64,000 nucleotides of DNA from Eutreptiella sp. 'Long Island Sound 2002' (taxonomy: Eukaryota; Euglenozoa; Euglenophyceae; Eutreptiales; Eutreptiaceae). Of the stretch, positions 53,594-62,563 are shown piece by piece. The notes beneath the pieces were generated by a model. The model saw only the letters and a list, made by a program, of their open reading frames with translations. It was not told the origin of the DNA and ran no database searches. The stretch covers positions 81,075,429-81,139,428 of the forward strand of contig OZ038379.1 in the NCBI GenBank assembly GCA_964036045.1, in the 5' to 3' direction. A program made the translations under genes and the position numbers. How positions within the stretch are numbered: the first letter of the stretch is position 1; every line of letters begins with the position of its first letter.

Positions 53594-54601
53594 CTAATAA
53601 TGTAACGGCAGTTCCTTGCCATTTAGATCCTGAGGGGGGAGATACGGTTTCAACCGCATGCCATTCAGGATGACCTCACCGCGATTTGTAGCCACCCTGT
53701 ACTGACTGCGGCCTCTCCCTTCCAATATCTCCGCAGGCCCCTCCCACACACGATTTAGCTTGGAATTGTCCTGCTTTTTATGCCTTCTATACCATACCCT
53801 TTCGCCTGCCTGATATACATGCAGGGGATGCTCAGACTCCAACTGGGTGCAAAATTTCCTATGTATTTTAGTCAATGCATCCCGTACATGCAACCGGTCC
53901 TGTGCCAGTCTTTTAAGAAAAAAAAAGCATCCTCCGAACCATGTTCAGGAATCACTGGCGGACAGTCACCGAACCCGATAGGGTTGCGGCCAAACACGGA
54001 CTGGTGCGCAGAGTACCCAGGTACAGGGCCCGGGACGTCATTTGCTGTCCACATGGCTAGCGGGAGTAGTTCAACCCACCGCTTTTTGGACCTTTGTTCC
54101 AAACATTTACGTAACGAATCAACAATACCCTGTGCAGCAACGCTCTGCCCTGCCGTTTGACCGCGGTCTATATATAGGCGACTGCTCCATTGCAATGCCA
54201 CATAATTCCCATAGTGTCTGAAAAAATTTCGCACTGACCAAATGGTCATGGTCTGAAAAGATCTGCCGGGGCAGGCCGATAAGGCCAACCACCCGCTCCA
54301 AAATATGGTGTGCCAACTGTGTAGCGGTCAGTGACTTGTCACAGCCGACTGCCAAAATATGGCCAGTCAAACAGCAGACTACAATCATCACATTGTTATA
54401 TTTTTTTCCCTGAGAAACGCAGTCCAGCAACTCCAAAAAATCAATACAAATTGGAGAAAAAGCATATTCCGGAATGGGATACGGATGATTCACCTCAGGC
54501 TGGAGACCTTTTCTCCGCTTCACCGCCTGACACACTCGACAAGAGTTTACCTCAGCTGCGATTTTTGCTTTTAAATCCAAGGATTTCAGATGCGTGGTGT
54601 A
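53594..54601 (-). pseudogene. pol: Gy-4 pol: integrase core and C-terminus
   Basis: Frames 54580-54119, 54288-53872 and 53893-53594 together give the core. SPICIDFLELLD, IFSDHDHLVSAKFF and IYRPRSNGRAERC hold the D, D and E; LPLAMWTANDVPGPVPGYSA and VFGRNPIGFGD follow, and LHVYQAGERVWYRRHK with LNRVWEGPAEILEGRG form the C-terminal module. Two frameshifts, one in the A run near 53927, break it. The same region is duplicated at 62564-63420. Confidence 0.85.
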
Positions 54602-55465
54602 CTAGCGGTCAAACATTTCCTTAGTTTTATTCACACCAGGATGCGCATATGCATGCAGTGCCTTTATAACTGGACCAACAAGATGCAGCGGAACACAGAT
54701 ACGGCAATCGGCTCGTAATTTGCCCTCATGCAGCACATAATCGGTGTCCCCTATGGTCCAGAAACTCTCAGGTTTGATCTCAGGCGAACGCTGAGGAAAA
54801 AAAGGGTCAACCATATAATGGTCCCACCAGTCCTCGTTCAAAACGTTTACCACTGGGGGGATCTTAATAGTCTGGGCACTTTTGACTGCCAGGTTTACTG
54901 CCCCAGGCATGTGCCAGCTGAGATCCTGTAAAGAATTACCAGCCAACGCCACTGCAGTCTGGGCACGAAGGGGTCTCAACTGTCGTCGCATGGGGCGCGA
55001 CAATTTGCTCTGACCTTTCTGTCGTTCGCTGACTGAGAAACCTGGACCAGTCCAATCGTCGTGAGCACACTGGTCATTCCCTGTACACACACCAGGCACT
55101 ACATGCTGAAGCAGACCTTTAAGTGTCTCACGCATCCGGCCATCCTGACTGAGGTATGCTTTTGACCTTTTGCTTTCAGGGTACTGAACCTGAAGTGAAT
55201 GCACACGCCGCATCTGCGTCCTATAGCAATCAGTCAAGTGACACACGTCTGCATAAAGCTCTGTATCAGGATGCACTGTAGCGGAATCATCAGGATACTT
55301 GTCCTGTAACGCTGACCTTACCCTGTCCCTTTCAGCACGCTGTGCCTCAGTCCATCCAGCAAATCCGCATCGCCTCCATGAAGATTTGTATGCTGTGCTT
55401 CCCCCGCAGGATACGCCCATCTAGAAAGGGCATCTGCCCCTTCATTATCCTCCCCTGGCCGATAT
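54602..55465 (-). pseudogene. pol: Gy-4 pol: RNase H-integrase connection and zinc-binding end
   Basis: A 272-codon frame ends KALHAYAHPGVNKTKEMFDR, the HxxxH half of the zinc-binding region; CRVCQAVKRRKG in the next frame is the Cys pair. The first part (QAERDRVRSALQDKYPDDSA) is a long connection with no enzyme motif. Confidence 0.7.
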
Positions 55466-56031
55466 TCAATAAAAGGATGCCACCTCATGCCACCCCCCCC
55501 TGCGACCCATTGGCCGCGAAATGGTACAAAGATCCTCTTTGTACCATTTCACGATGGCACTGTGGTCCGTCTGCACCGTTACTTCCTGGGAACCTATCCA
55601 GGATTGAAACTTCAGCAGACAGCACACAATGGCATACGTTTCTTTTTCCCGGGGGGTCCAGGCATACTGGCCCGTGTCGCGTTTTTTTGTAAGGCCAATA
55701 GCCCTTTCCCCCTGCAGTTTACGGGAAAAAAAGGCCACTGAATGCCAAATGCCATCATCCTGACGCTGCTCCAATGCCCCACCAACCGCATAGTCGCAGG
55801 CATCACAGCGTATGCGCCAGGCTTGGTCAGGCTTAGGCAAATATAGGCTAATTTTCTGGCTCAGCCCAGACTTGAGATGCGTGAAGCCATCAATCATAAC
55901 CTGGGTCCAGGTTATTTTAGCTTCCTTAGGTGTGAGTTTTATGCGCTTAGGTTTAGCGGGGAGGTTAACGTCATTCTTGAGGGCATGGGGGTCTGGCGCC
56001 TCGTACTGATATTTCCCTTCAAGGGCTTCCA
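55466..56031 (-). CDS. pol: Gy-4 pol: RNase H
   Basis: WRIRCDACDYAVGGALEQRQ, then TPREKETYAIVCCLLKFQSW and VTVQTDHSAIVKWY contain the D, E and D of gypsy RNase H. The frame is open over 188 codons and abuts the reverse transcriptase frame at 56032. Confidence 0.85.
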
Positions 56032-56964
56032 TCAGGGAAGGCGCGTGTTTTGCGAAGTCTGGACAGTTCTTTTGCTGTATTTATAGCGGTATGATCCCAC
56101 TTGTCCAGGGCTTCTGTTTTGGGTCGGGCTGGGGTACTGTTTACCTCCCTTTGTGACATGCCCCACGTACTGTACAACTCGTCTAAATAAATGGCACTTG
56201 GAGGGCTTCACCGTGAGTTTAGCCTCCTCCAGTGCCTGAAAAAGGGAAACTAAATCCGGATAATGTTGTTTAATATATTCCCCGCGGACTACAGGATCCT
56301 CCATTTTTACGTGCAGTGGTATGTCCCGTTGTTGTGTGGGTAATTGGCTTTTGCCTGACGACGATAAAATGTCGTCGATATACGGTCTGGAAGCAGGGCA
56401 CTTACGTGTAACATGCTGCACCATTTCCTGAAATGCTGCACGCCCCACTTCCACTCCCATTCGGAGGACCTTCCACTCAAATACACCAAAAGGAGTGCAA
56501 AAAGCCGTCAAGTACTTAGATTCCTGCGCAAGGTGCATTCGGTGGAACCTGTCCTCCAAATCGATCAGCGAAAAAATGAAGTTGCCTTGCTGATTGGCAA
56601 GCTGATCTTCGATTATGGGTAAAGAGAAAATTTTCCCCTCCAGACAAGAATTTAAGTACCTATAATCGATGACCAGGCGCCATTTGTTGGTGCCTGGTTT
56701 TGGTACTAAAAGACAACGGGATACCCACTGAGGATCCCCTTCTGCTGTCCTCAGCATACCGCGTTTGCGCAAATCCTCCCCCTTTTCCAACAAAACTTGC
56801 TTTCTAAGACCTACTGCACGAATGGGCTTGGCTGCCCGCGGTCCAGGGTGTTCCTGTAACAGTTTTAACTGCACCTTTGCATGTGGACCACGCGCTGCCT
56901 GAGCTACTGCGTCTATCCCGTCCACATGCTTGGTAGTAAAAACTGTTTTGGCAAAGTCCTGCAT
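56032..56964 (-). CDS. pol: Gy-4 pol: reverse transcriptase
   Basis: A 310-codon frame with WVSRCLLVPKPGTNKWRLVI, then DYRYLNSCL, FSLIDLEDRFHRMHL (first catalytic Asp), FCTPFGVFEWKVLRMGVEVG, and SRPYIDDILSSSG (catalytic box). KPSKCHLFRRVVQYVGHVTK follows. The YIDD box is canonical, unlike Gy-1/2. Confidence 0.88.
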   Translation of the reverse strand: MQDFAKTVFTTKHVDGIDAVAQAARGPHAKVQLKLLQEHPGPRAAKPIRAVGLRKQVLLEKGEDLRKRGMLRTAEGDPQWVSRCLLVPKPGTNKWRLVIDYRYLNSCLEGKIFSLPIIEDQLANQQGNFIFSLIDLEDRFHRMHLAQESKYLTAFCTPFGVFEWKVLRMGVEVGRAAFQEMVQHVTRKCPASRPYIDDILSSSGKSQLPTQQRDIPLHVKMEDPVVRGEYIKQHYPDLVSLFQALEEAKLTVKPSKCHLFRRVVQYVGHVTKGGKQYPSPTQNRSPGQVGSYRYKYSKRTVQTSQNTRLP

Positions 56965-57562
56965 TAATTTCAGTCTGTAATATTCACCCTCAGGCCAGTC
57001 CTCATGCGCATGAATGACTGAATTAATGCTGCGGGAGAACTGTCGATATGCAGAGCCTGTCTAATAAGTATCCAGAACTTGTTGAAGGTCTCCGACCACC
57101 TGCACACCCCTCTTCTCCCGCTTACCACTACCAATTCTATGCTTGAACTCTGAGCAATACTGCAGCCTGCACCTCCACTTGCGCGTACGCAATACTGCAT
57201 TCTGCAGAGTGGAATTATTATTTACAGATTCAGGCTCACTGCACACAGAAATATCAGATGGGCCTGGAGTGTGTTCTGTACCTGAATCAACCTCTGACCG
57301 TGTGGTCAGGGATTTCTGCTTCGTTATAATCCATGGTCTCTCCATCTGCCGCGGAATCCGCTGGAGATCATTCTGAGAGAACAAAGGATAAGTCAGAAGA
57401 ATAACAAAACTCTGACTCCATGCCCTGTATGCTGTAACTGTCTGCTGATCTGTCGGACTCCGCTCTGTCCATCATGAGGGTAGGGTGGTAATCTTCGGGG
57501 GGGGTCCTGGAACGTTTCCCTGGGACAGACTCAGGGGGTAAATCGAAGTCATCCATGCTATC
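56965..57562 (-). other. Gy-4 pol: spacer between methyltransferase-like domain and reverse transcriptase
   Basis: Ser/Asp-rich frames (for example DLPPESVPGKRSRTPPEDYH and LTTRSEVDSGTEHTPGPSDI) with several shifts. No known domain. Confidence 0.5.
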
Positions 57563-58036
57563 CTACTTCTGCTTGTTCTGTGGCTGCATGTCTTTGTCCT
57601 CAGGATCGTTATCCTGACAGTCCTTATGCCCAAATGCATGAAACAGGACAAGACGCATGGGCTCCCGCGTGTGTAAAATTTTGCCCTGGCTGTCAACCAG
57701 GAACGGTGATCCGACTGGTATATCAACCCAGTCCAACGCCACTTCACCCATGGCCCACCATCATCCGTGTTCCTTGCGTGTTGGCATGACAGCCACCTGC
57801 CGGGCCTCATCCACCAAACTTTTCGGTACACACTCCGCCCATCTTTCTGCAGGGGGATGTAGCCATAACACTTCCCCCTTCCAAGGCTGATGAAGCCCAT
57901 CACGCATGGAATTTCAAAACCGTGGCAGTTTTGCCATGTTTTTGGACGAGAAGACATCCACTGTAAAAATGAAATCATCTCCAATTGACCGCACCCACTC
58001 ATCTATTCTCTTAAAGACATCTAGCCGAAGCGAAAC
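57563..58036 (-). pseudogene. Gy-4 pol: methyltransferase-like domain, degenerate
   Basis: Reads DEWVRSIGDDFIFTVDVFSS, then KNMAKLPRF, UGA, and in the same frame GEVLWLHPPAERWAECVPKS, VAVMPTRKEHG, a second stop and GEVALDWVDIPVGSPFLVDS. The order D-x-F-x(3)-N, xPP box, hydrophobic strand with a basic turn, then WVxxPxGxPF parallels Gy-3 and the Dam-like domain of DIRS elements. The NPPF box is HPP here, so catalysis is doubtful. Two in-frame stops. Confidence 0.6.
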
Positions 58037-58474
58037 AGGGGCTACCTCCTGTTGTAACACTCGCAATTTACGGCGCCTTGCCTGCTTCAAAGCATGAAAC
58101 ACAGATCCATCCTGTCGAACACGAGACTCCCTCAACAAACAAAGGTGCATGCTGTCTGTCTTCGCATCTGAATCATACTTCCCACGCAACCAACTCTGTC
58201 CTGCAGTCACTCGCTGTACATTGTACACTGTACCGGCAAAATCCTTAGGGTCTGCCCACAGATCAAGAGCCTGGAAGTGGCAAACTTCTCGCATAGCATA
58301 TTCACGTGGATCCACCAGGGCCGCATTTGTTTCAACCCTGGGGAATCCCCACTTCCCCATAAACTCATCAGGCGCGTATGTAATTGGGCTGCAGTCCCTA
58401 TCCCACTCTCCTGATTCTGTCTGCCCCCTGAACCCCTGCATCCATGGCGGTAAACTCAGGAACCAGGTCGTCAC
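58037..58474 (-). CDS. Gy-4 pol: unrecognised domain upstream of the methyltransferase-like part
   Basis: Same frame as the next domain. WGFPRVETNAALVDPREYAM and QALDLWADPKDFAGTVYNVQ, then HALKQARRRKLRVLQQEVAP. A compact, charged and helical region of about 145 residues. I do not recognise a family. Confidence 0.45.
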
Positions 58475-58502
58475 TCAAAACAGCATGTAGCAGCCGCTCA
58501 GC

Positions 58503-58814
58503 TCATTCTGCATGCTTCCCTGCAACCGAAGACGTGGCTTCAGGAGACGAACCAACAGTCCTGGGAACCAGGACCTGGGAATCCTGTTCAGGAACTGGAG
58601 GGTAAACACCCTCAGTCTGCGGGAAATACTGACTATCTCCGCTTCTCTGCAGGCTTGACATTAGGCACATAAAGGCCATTGCCATCTGCTCCGCCTTAGG
58701 CAGAGGGGGCACCCTGTGCGCCCCATTAGGCGTCACAGGCTCCGGTGTCCTACAGACACTTGAGCTGTTGCTCCTGACACTACCCAAATCTTTCTGACCC
58801 TTCTCCACAAACAA
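58503..58814 (-). CDS. Gy-4 pol: Pro/Ser-rich linker
   Basis: A 103-codon frame (SSVCRTPEPVTPNGAHRVPP) between dUTPase and the next domain, of low complexity. No enzyme motif. Confidence 0.35.
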   Translation of the reverse strand: MFVEKGQKDLGSVRSNSSSVCRTPEPVTPNGAHRVPPLPKAEQMAMAFMCLMSSLQRSGDSQYFPQTEGVYPPVPEQDSQVLVPRTVGSSPEATSSVAGKHAE

Positions 58815-58964
58815 CCAATAAAAACACCTTAAAACGACAGAGAAAATATGCTGTAAATTTGTGTGTGGCGCATGCTATGCCGACACACTGTCGGGGTTAG
58901 GGGAGGTTGTTCGGGAATCAGGGGGGGTATTCTTGTCCATCTGCACACCTGGAGGCTGGCCTGA

Positions 58965-59383
58965 AACACCAGTGCTTCCAAATCCAGCCCCCCCTCGTCT
59001 GGTGCTGTCCAGTTCTGTCACCTGTTGTACCTCGGGAGTGAGGTGCAAGTCCAGCACCATCTGTGCTATCCTGTCCCCCTGACGTACCGGAAAATTTTGA
59101 TCACTATCGTTGACCATGACCACTATGACATGGCCCCTGTAGTCCCCATCAATGGTGCCAGCCCGCACTGTAACCCTATTCCTAGTTGTCAGCCCCGACC
59201 TGCTGTTATCTGACCATAGACATGACGAGGTAGTTCCATGGCTAGGTCGGTATCCACTAGCGCCTGGGCCCGTGCCGGCACCGTGTTCGGCCCTGAAGCA
59301 TATATGTCATAGGCCGCACTTCGAGATGTGGCGCTGGTAGGCATTACAGCCCTCTCTGTCAGCCTGCGGACCTTGAGGCGTAC
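58965..59383 (-). pseudogene. dut: Gy-4 dUTPase, one frameshift
   Basis: All five motifs of trimeric dUTPases are present in order: SAAYDIYAS (I), SRSGL (II), VRAGTIDGDYRGHVIVVMVN (III, catalytic Asp), GDRIAQMVL (IV) and RGGAGFGSTG (V, glycine-rich lid). The length of about 140 residues is normal. A one-base shift lies between YGQIT and SRSGL. The enzyme splits dUTP to dUMP and pyrophosphate and keeps uracil out of newly made DNA. Lentiviruses, betaretroviruses and some LTR retrotransposons carry one; here it sits between protease and reverse transcriptase. Confidence 0.85.
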
Positions 59384-59423
59384 TGAACTGGTGTACTGAC
59401 TCAACAATGCCGGCATCGCAGCG

Positions 59424-59816
59424 CTATGTACAAAATTCTGACCCTGTGGGATCCAACTTGAGCAGTCCTGTGGTGACTGAAAAGTGTCTGGATTCCGTGG
59501 CGCCAAATGGGGGGGAGTAAGGGGCTCCATACGAGGTGAATCTGGTGTCGTACCGGATCGCTCTGACGAATCCAGACTCAATGGGCGGCACAGTGATGGA
59601 CATCCGCTGTACCCCCTTCCTACAGGTTTCGTTAATCCTGCGGACTTGTTGCCCCATCTCACGGGCCTTTTCTTCGAGATAAGACTTCTCATGCTTCACA
59701 GGGCCACACTCGGGGCACCTGAAATGAACTCTAAAATGTCTTTCGGTGTGCATGGTGTAACCCTGCTTGTCACAACCGGGCGTCAGGCATTCAGAAATAA
59801 AAAAAAATATGGGCAC
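59424..59816 (-). CDS. Gy-4 pol: Cys/His-rich segment and linker
   Basis: Starts near ECLTPGCDKQGYTMHTERHF, then RVHFRCPECGPVKHEK. Two Cys pairs and several His residues suggest a small zinc-binding fold, perhaps C2H2-like. The rest (QQVRRINETCRKGVQRMSIT) leads into the dUTPase. Function unknown; it may bind nucleic acid. Confidence 0.45.
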   Translation of the reverse strand: MPIFFFISECLTPGCDKQGYTMHTERHFRVHFRCPECGPVKHEKSYLEEKAREMGQQVRRINETCRKGVQRMSITVPPIESGFVRAIRYDTRFTSYGAPYSPPFGATESRHFSVTTGLLKLDPTGSEFCT

Positions 59817-60055
59817 TTCGGAAAGATGTACCCTCTACTCCCTCTGCCGAGTGACTTTCTGCTCCTCCCTGTTCCCTTGCTGTACCTGATGTCTGGTCGG
59901 GTGTGAACATGATACCTGGAGTCTCGGGTTGTATATTCTGACATCTTGCCTGCGGAAGTGATTCCTGTGACACAGATGCAGTCATACTCGCTGAGCATGC
60001 ACCAATAACGTCATACACATGCTGGTAACGGCGCGTGGGTTTGCGTCTAATCAGC

Positions 60056-60397
60056 CTATCCAGAAATCTGAACCCAACCCGACTGACCAAACACCACCGC
60101 CAACCCGTATTGTAACAAAAACAGGTAGCTCAGAATGAGACGGGGCTCGATGTGAGCAACATGTACAAATGCATTGATACACTTAAAAATCCAGATACCG
60201 TCTGGAGTAATCACCGGTATAGAGAGAGTTACCAAAATGCCCATTTGTCCACCAGAAAGAGTGGACCGCCCAGCGTGGACTAAAACAATGGGCGGGGGCA
60301 CCTTCTGCAGCACCCCAGTAGAACAAAGCTCAAAACCAGCAAAAATCAAAACCTGACACCCTGTATCAACCAATGTAGGGGGGGGCATGTCTGCCAC
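60056..60397 (-). CDS. pol: Gy-4 pol: aspartic protease
   Basis: LVDTGCQVLIFAGFELCSTG has the catalytic Asp in DTG; VLVHAGRSTLSGGQMGILVT and HIEPRLILSYLFLLQYGLAV follow as flap and closing strand. 113 codons, about the size of retropepsins. A frameshift near 60420 separates it from the upstream frame. Confidence 0.75.
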   Translation of the reverse strand: MADMPPPTLVDTGCQVLIFAGFELCSTGVLQKVPPPIVLVHAGRSTLSGGQMGILVTLSIPVITPDGIWIFKCINAFVHVAHIEPRLILSYLFLLQYGLAVVFGQSGWVQISG

Positions 60398-60399
60398 CC

Positions 60400-60690
60400 C
60401 TACATCCTCGGGGAACTGCAGCTTTGTTGTACCACCAATTCAAGTGGATCTTTTCCACTTTTCCTTCTCCACTTGCGTGGTGGTCGAAGCACTTTCGCCT
60501 TTGTATCGTCGCAGTTCAACGTGCTGATTTCAGCTGGCCGTTCGCGAATTTTCTGCAGTACCGCGCTGACATCCAGCCGATTTGCTTTACGTTGCTGGAC
60601 CTGCGCAGGCTCTGGCATCAGGGCGCTTGTTGGTTGCCGCCAATTATACCACCGTTTCGGTGGATGTCGGCAACGATACTTGCCGTGCCT
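60400..60690 (-). CDS. Gy-4: linker after nucleocapsid, in frame after UAG
   Basis: Continues the nucleocapsid frame past UAG (60691-60693): PEPAQVQQRKANRLDVSAVL and AKVLRPPRKWRRKSGKDPLE, a basic linker leading to the protease. Confidence 0.5.
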   Translation of the reverse strand, partial: RHGKYRCRHPPKRWYNWRQPTSALMPEPAQVQQRKANRLDVSAVLQKIRERPAEISTLNCDDTKAKVLRPPRKWRRKSGKDPLELVVQQSCSSPRM

Positions 60691-61470
60691 CTATTTCTTC
60701 CTGGGATGCGGACATTCTGCAGCCCAATGTCCTGTCTTGCCACAATTGTGACATTCTCCTCGTTTCTCGGCCGACTTGGATCTGCCACTTGAATTACTGC
60801 CGCTCCTTCCATCTTTAGATCCACGGCCAGGGCTTCGTCCCCGTTTTTTCTGCGGACAGTAGGCAGATCCGTGTCCTTTCTGCCCAAAGTTGTGGCACAC
60901 CACATCCTTGAGCTGCGGGCACTGCTTGGAAATGTGTCCAGGTTTTTTACAGTAATAGCATATTGATTTACCCAATGCATCCAAGCCCTCCTTAGACAGT
61001 CTTGTACTGCTGCTCGCACGGGATCTGGCTGGACTGGGACCCCTCTGCGGGGTGAAAGCAGGGGATTTGGACCGTTCACGGCCATCCCTCCTATCGGACT
61101 TGCTCGTAGTACTCGACCGTCGTTCACTAAAATGTCCACCTCGGGCCTTGTTCCTACTATTGCCGCGATCCCTGTATCCCGAACTGCCTGAGCGTTCACC
61201 ACGCCCTCGGCTGTTCCCCCAATCCCGGCCGTGTTCTCGTGATCGGTTCCTCTCCCTTGCATCTGTCATGGACTTCTGGCTCCCTCCAGAAAACGATCTG
61301 CGTCTCTCCGCCGAAGAACTGGTACGATCTCTTCCGGCTCGTTCAGGTTTCACTCGGTCGGAAACTCTTCGTCCAATCCAATTGACTTGTGTCTCCTGCA
61401 GATGAGGTAGCAGTTGACCTTCAGCTTTCTTTCTGCGTTCCTGAGTGCGCAAAAGCGGCATAATAGTCAA
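60691..61470 (-). CDS. gag: Gy-4 gag: nucleocapsid with three zinc knuckles
   Basis: An Arg/Ser-rich region (RSSTTSKSDRRDGRERSKSP) followed by CYYCKKPGHISKQC, CHNFGQKGHGSAYC and CHNCGKTGHWAAEC. Knuckles 1 and 3 are CX2CX4HX4C; the second has Phe in place of the second Cys. It is entered by a -1 shift from the capsid frame and ends CPHPRKK-UAG. It would bind element RNA. Confidence 0.85.
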   Translation of the reverse strand: MTIMPLLRTQERRKKAEGQLLPHLQETQVNWIGRRVSDRVKPERAGRDRTSSSAERRRSFSGGSQKSMTDARERNRSREHGRDWGNSRGRGERSGSSGYRDRGNSRNKARGGHFSERRSSTTSKSDRRDGRERSKSPAFTPQRGPSPARSRASSSTRLSKEGLDALGKSICYYCKKPGHISKQCPQLKDVVCHNFGQKGHGSAYCPQKKRGRSPGRGSKDGRSGSNSSGRSKSAEKRGECHNCGKTGHWAAECPHPRKK

Positions 61471-62563
61471 AAACCCGCCAAATAACTCTGGCTGTAATCG
61501 CTTTCACTTTCCGCCTGCCACAGCCGGTCATAGGCCTTTCCCATTGTCCTATCATCAGAGTTTCGTGTGACATACAACGCTAACTCTGTCATCATTTGTA
61601 ACTTCGCCGCTTCCATTGTCACACCTCCTGGTAATTGCTTTCCTTTTCTGCTCCAGCTCGTCATCCACTTGGCGAACTTGACACTCGTAAGCCGTCCTTC
61701 CGGCAACGTTTCGTCCTGCCACTCACGGGTCGGTGTATAGATATCATTAATCCTTTCACCCGTAACAACCTCGAACAACTGTGCATAACCCAGCTGCTCA
61801 TCAACAAACCGTCCTGTATCAACCTGGCGTTTTTCCTCATTCATCAGTGCTGCCAGCAACATCTCACACTGCATGTGCTCGGTGTACCTGGATGCATGTG
61901 AACGTGTCCACTGTCCATACTGCTTGAGCCACTCCTTTTTGGTCTCCTTTTTTCGGTCCCATGACAGTATTTTAGCTCTCTTCTTCATAATTTCCTTGGT
62001 AGTGGGGTCCATCCATGATTTCGCATGATCTCCATAAGGACCAACTTCTTTTCCCAACAACGTGGGCTCAGCTGCTGTTGCCTGATGTTGGTCCGTCCCC
62101 GGAGGCAACTGCACTTCCTGGAATGCGATACCTGTTCCAACTCCCATCGGTGTTATCCGCGTGCGTCGTCCACTTCTCGCGGCAGCTGTATCCAACGCCA
62201 AAGTTGGTACGAACCCTCCATTTTTAGAGTGGGGTTCTGTTTGCAACCACCGGATATCATCATCCTAACGATATCCAGGGACTGATGCCCGCTCAGGTTC
62301 AACAGGTCCTGGTACCCACCAATCAGGCGGCTGTTGCACTGTCATTTTTGTGTTGCGACTCGCATGAGGGCCGTGGTTGTGTCGACCCGAATGTCCTTCC
62401 CAACCGGCTTCTTTATCTACCTCTCTGGGGCCCTCAGAAGTACATACGTGCTGCACTTTGTCTGCCAGCAGATCCATATCTCGCTGCAACTCCTCTTCAC
62501 CAGCCCTGGTGTGCTCCTTCAATTGATCAAAGTTCCAATTCGTATGCTCATCTTCCCTCTCCA
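61467..62563 (-). pseudogene. gag: Gy-4 gag: capsid region, one in-frame stop
   Basis: Minus-strand frame from the junction at 62563 (EREDEHTNWNFDQLKEHTRA) to SYSQSYLAGF with UGA at 61467-61469, interrupted by one UAG after ERASVPGYR (62265). The C-terminal 200 residues (MKKRAKILSWDRKKETKKEW, EMLLAALMNEEKRQVDTGRF) are helix-rich and charged, as in gypsy capsids. The stop is preceded by G GGT TTT, a -1 slippery sequence. Confidence 0.7.

Larger units (their letters stand above)
52219..62563 (-). mobile_element. Gy-4: gypsy-type retrotransposon with dUTPase and methyltransferase-like domains
   Basis: Minus-strand order: capsid, nucleocapsid with three zinc knuckles, protease, a Cys/His segment, dUTPase, methyltransferase-like domain, reverse transcriptase, RNase H, integrase, chromodomain, polypurine tract. 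At its upstream side (62564) it joins directly to the integrase region of another copy, without an LTR between. Several frames are broken, so this copy is inactive. It is a different family from Gy-1/2 and from Gy-3. Confidence 0.85.
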
